The notes under the pieces were generated by a model. It was given only the letters and a program-made list of their open reading frames with translations, had not been told where the DNA came from and did no database searches. Shown in pieces: positions 15,662 through 16,191 of a DNA stretch of 16,191 nt (its first letter is position 1; each line of letters opens with the position of its first letter). The stretch spans positions 1 to 16,191 of the forward strand of contig JAJYZY010000049.1 of assembly GCA_021799715.1 (NCBI GenBank), in the 5' to 3' direction. Origin of the DNA: Planctomycetota bacterium (lineage in GTDB: Bacteria; Planctomycetota; Phycisphaerae; WQYP01). The position numbers and the translations under genes are program-made.

Positions 15662-16191
15662 CCGGACAACTGGTTATAATTCCGGGTAATAATTGTGTGC
15701 GTCGCGCCCGTAGCTCAGTTGGATAGAGCGGTGGTTTCCTAAACCGCAGGTCACAGGTTCGATCCCTGTCGGGCGCAATGCTTGATTCATGCGGGTTTCC
15801 TGCTTCCAGTGCGGGTTTTCTCAATGTCATGCCCGATGATTCCTGGTGGCACGCAATGGCACCAGAAGGCACGGTTTGGCCCCCGGCTTTCAGCGCATTT
15901 TCAGCGCGCCGTTCAGCGCTATTACCCGCGTCAATTCCGGCGTTGTCGGTGCCGGTGGCCCGGAGCACTTGCTGATTTCTTTCAGCGCTTTTAATGCCGT
16001 CCAAATTCGGCAACAAAGCCACCGCGGCGGTCATATCGCTTATGCCCATAATGCCGTATACGTTCAAGGTCAGTTTCGGATCAGAATGACGGGCGAGAGT
16101 TTGCAGAACCTTTACCGGTACGTTGGCTCTCGCCAGCATAGTGATATACGTTGCCCGCAAGGCGTGAAAATCGGCATACCGGCCATCCGCA
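15642..16191 (-). CDS. Tyrosine recombinase / integrase, C-terminal part (5' end outside window)
   Basis: The last 182 residues of a site-specific tyrosine recombinase are visible; the N-terminal DNA-binding part and first catalytic Arg lie beyond the right edge. The catalytic marks are D-F-H-A-L-R-A-T-Y (His at 16166-16164, Arg at 16157-16155), L-A-R-H-S-D (His at 16088-16086) and L-N-V-Y-G with the nucleophile Tyr at 16058-16056. After this Tyr the frame stays open for 137 residues, much longer than a usual tail. Twenty-four of these codons are the tRNA-Arg gene read antisense and the final 20 lie in chromosomal DNA upstream of it. The stop at 15644-15642 is within the end of the AsmA-like gene on the other strand. 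The gene faces the tRNA 3' end, as expected for an element integrated there. Confidence 0.85.
   Translation of the reverse strand, partial: ADGRYADFHALRATYITMLARANVPVKVLQTLARHSDPKLTLNVYGIMGISDMTAAVALLPNLDGIKSAERNQQVLRATGTDNAGIDAGNSAERRAENALKAGGQTVPSGAIACHQESSGMTLRKPALEAGNPHESSIAPDRDRTCDLRFRKPPLYPTELRARRTQLLPGIITSCPVIAQIR
15651..15680 (+). promoter_or_regulatory. Probable tRNA-Arg promoter
   Basis: A perfect -10 TATAAT (15675-15680) lies 23 nt before the tRNA 5' end, with a weak -35 TTGGGC (15651-15656, 3/6) at an 18-nt spacing. The -35 overlaps the last codons of the AsmA-like gene. Confidence 0.5.
15704..15777 (+). tRNA. tRNA-Arg (anticodon CCT)
   Basis: A full cloverleaf can be folded by eye. 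The acceptor arms GCGCCCG (15704-15710) and CGGGCGC (15770-15776) pair perfectly, and the discriminator base is A at 15777. The D stem is GCTC/GAGC. The anticodon stem GTGGT/ACCGC (one T-G pair) holds loop TTCCTAA, with anticodon CCT at 15738-15740, which reads AGG. The T arm is ACAGG-TTCGATC-CCTGT. CCA is not encoded. It sits 42 nt after the AsmA-like gene and is the apparent integration site of the element beginning downstream. Confidence 0.97.
15753..15777. other. Probable attachment site core (att) in the tRNA 3' end
   Basis: The T arm and 3' acceptor strand of tRNA-Arg are the usual crossover region for tyrosine integrases that use tRNA genes, and an integrase gene begins right after it. 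The exact core cannot be set because the matching copy at the far end of the element is outside the window. The intact tRNA indicates that the element carries a copy of the 3' end. Confidence 0.45.

Noticed and set aside
15705..15776. P-D-R-D-R-T-C-D-L-R type segment as a conserved protein domain
   Set aside because: It is the antisense translation of the tRNA-Arg gene; similarity in databases would reflect tRNA conservation, not protein function.

Overview
The window is a stretch of bacterial chromosome, probably from a Planctomycetota member of the Phycisphaerae type. This is an inference from gene content: an RsbW/STAS partner-switch pair, a DUF1802 protein, a very long AsmA-like protein, a long site-2 protease and the style of the integrase. 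No rRNA or marker alignment supports it. A lipobox protein and the AsmA-like protein suggest a two-membrane envelope. Most genes are on the plus strand, closely packed, with moderate to slightly high GC. Apart from the right edge it looks like core chromosome.

Left part (1-3161): a minus-strand pair, an anti-anti-sigma STAS protein followed by an RsbW-type anti-sigma kinase that runs off the left edge, is read from a near-consensus promoter. Divergent from it are a small SHOCT membrane protein, a cation diffusion facilitator with a doubled cytoplasmic domain, and a DUF1802 protein.

Middle part (3162-8680): a good promoter precedes dxr (MEP isoprenoid pathway), which overlaps rseP by 4 nt. 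The protease is unusually long and appears to carry four PDZ-like domains. A small lipoprotein follows, then ald (alanine dehydrogenase), whose 204-nt upstream gap holds repeated CGGTCGG heptamers.

Right part (8806-15661): an unrecognised exported protein on the minus strand is divergent from tilS. tilS overlaps a membrane GT-C glycosyltransferase, and then comes a 1199-residue AsmA-like protein with motif blocks about 120 residues apart. These genes fit an envelope-related neighbourhood.

Right edge (15642-16191): a tRNA-Arg(CCT) gene with a tyrosine recombinase immediately downstream and facing it. This is the classic edge of an integrated element, most of which lies beyond the window. The recombinase reading frame continues antisense through the whole tRNA gene, so its C-terminal tail is partly written in host DNA.

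I found no CRISPR array, rRNA, transposase or recognisable riboswitch. The candidates most worth a second look are the integrase/tRNA overlap, the periodic AsmA-like protein, the multi-PDZ protease and the heptamer cluster before ald.
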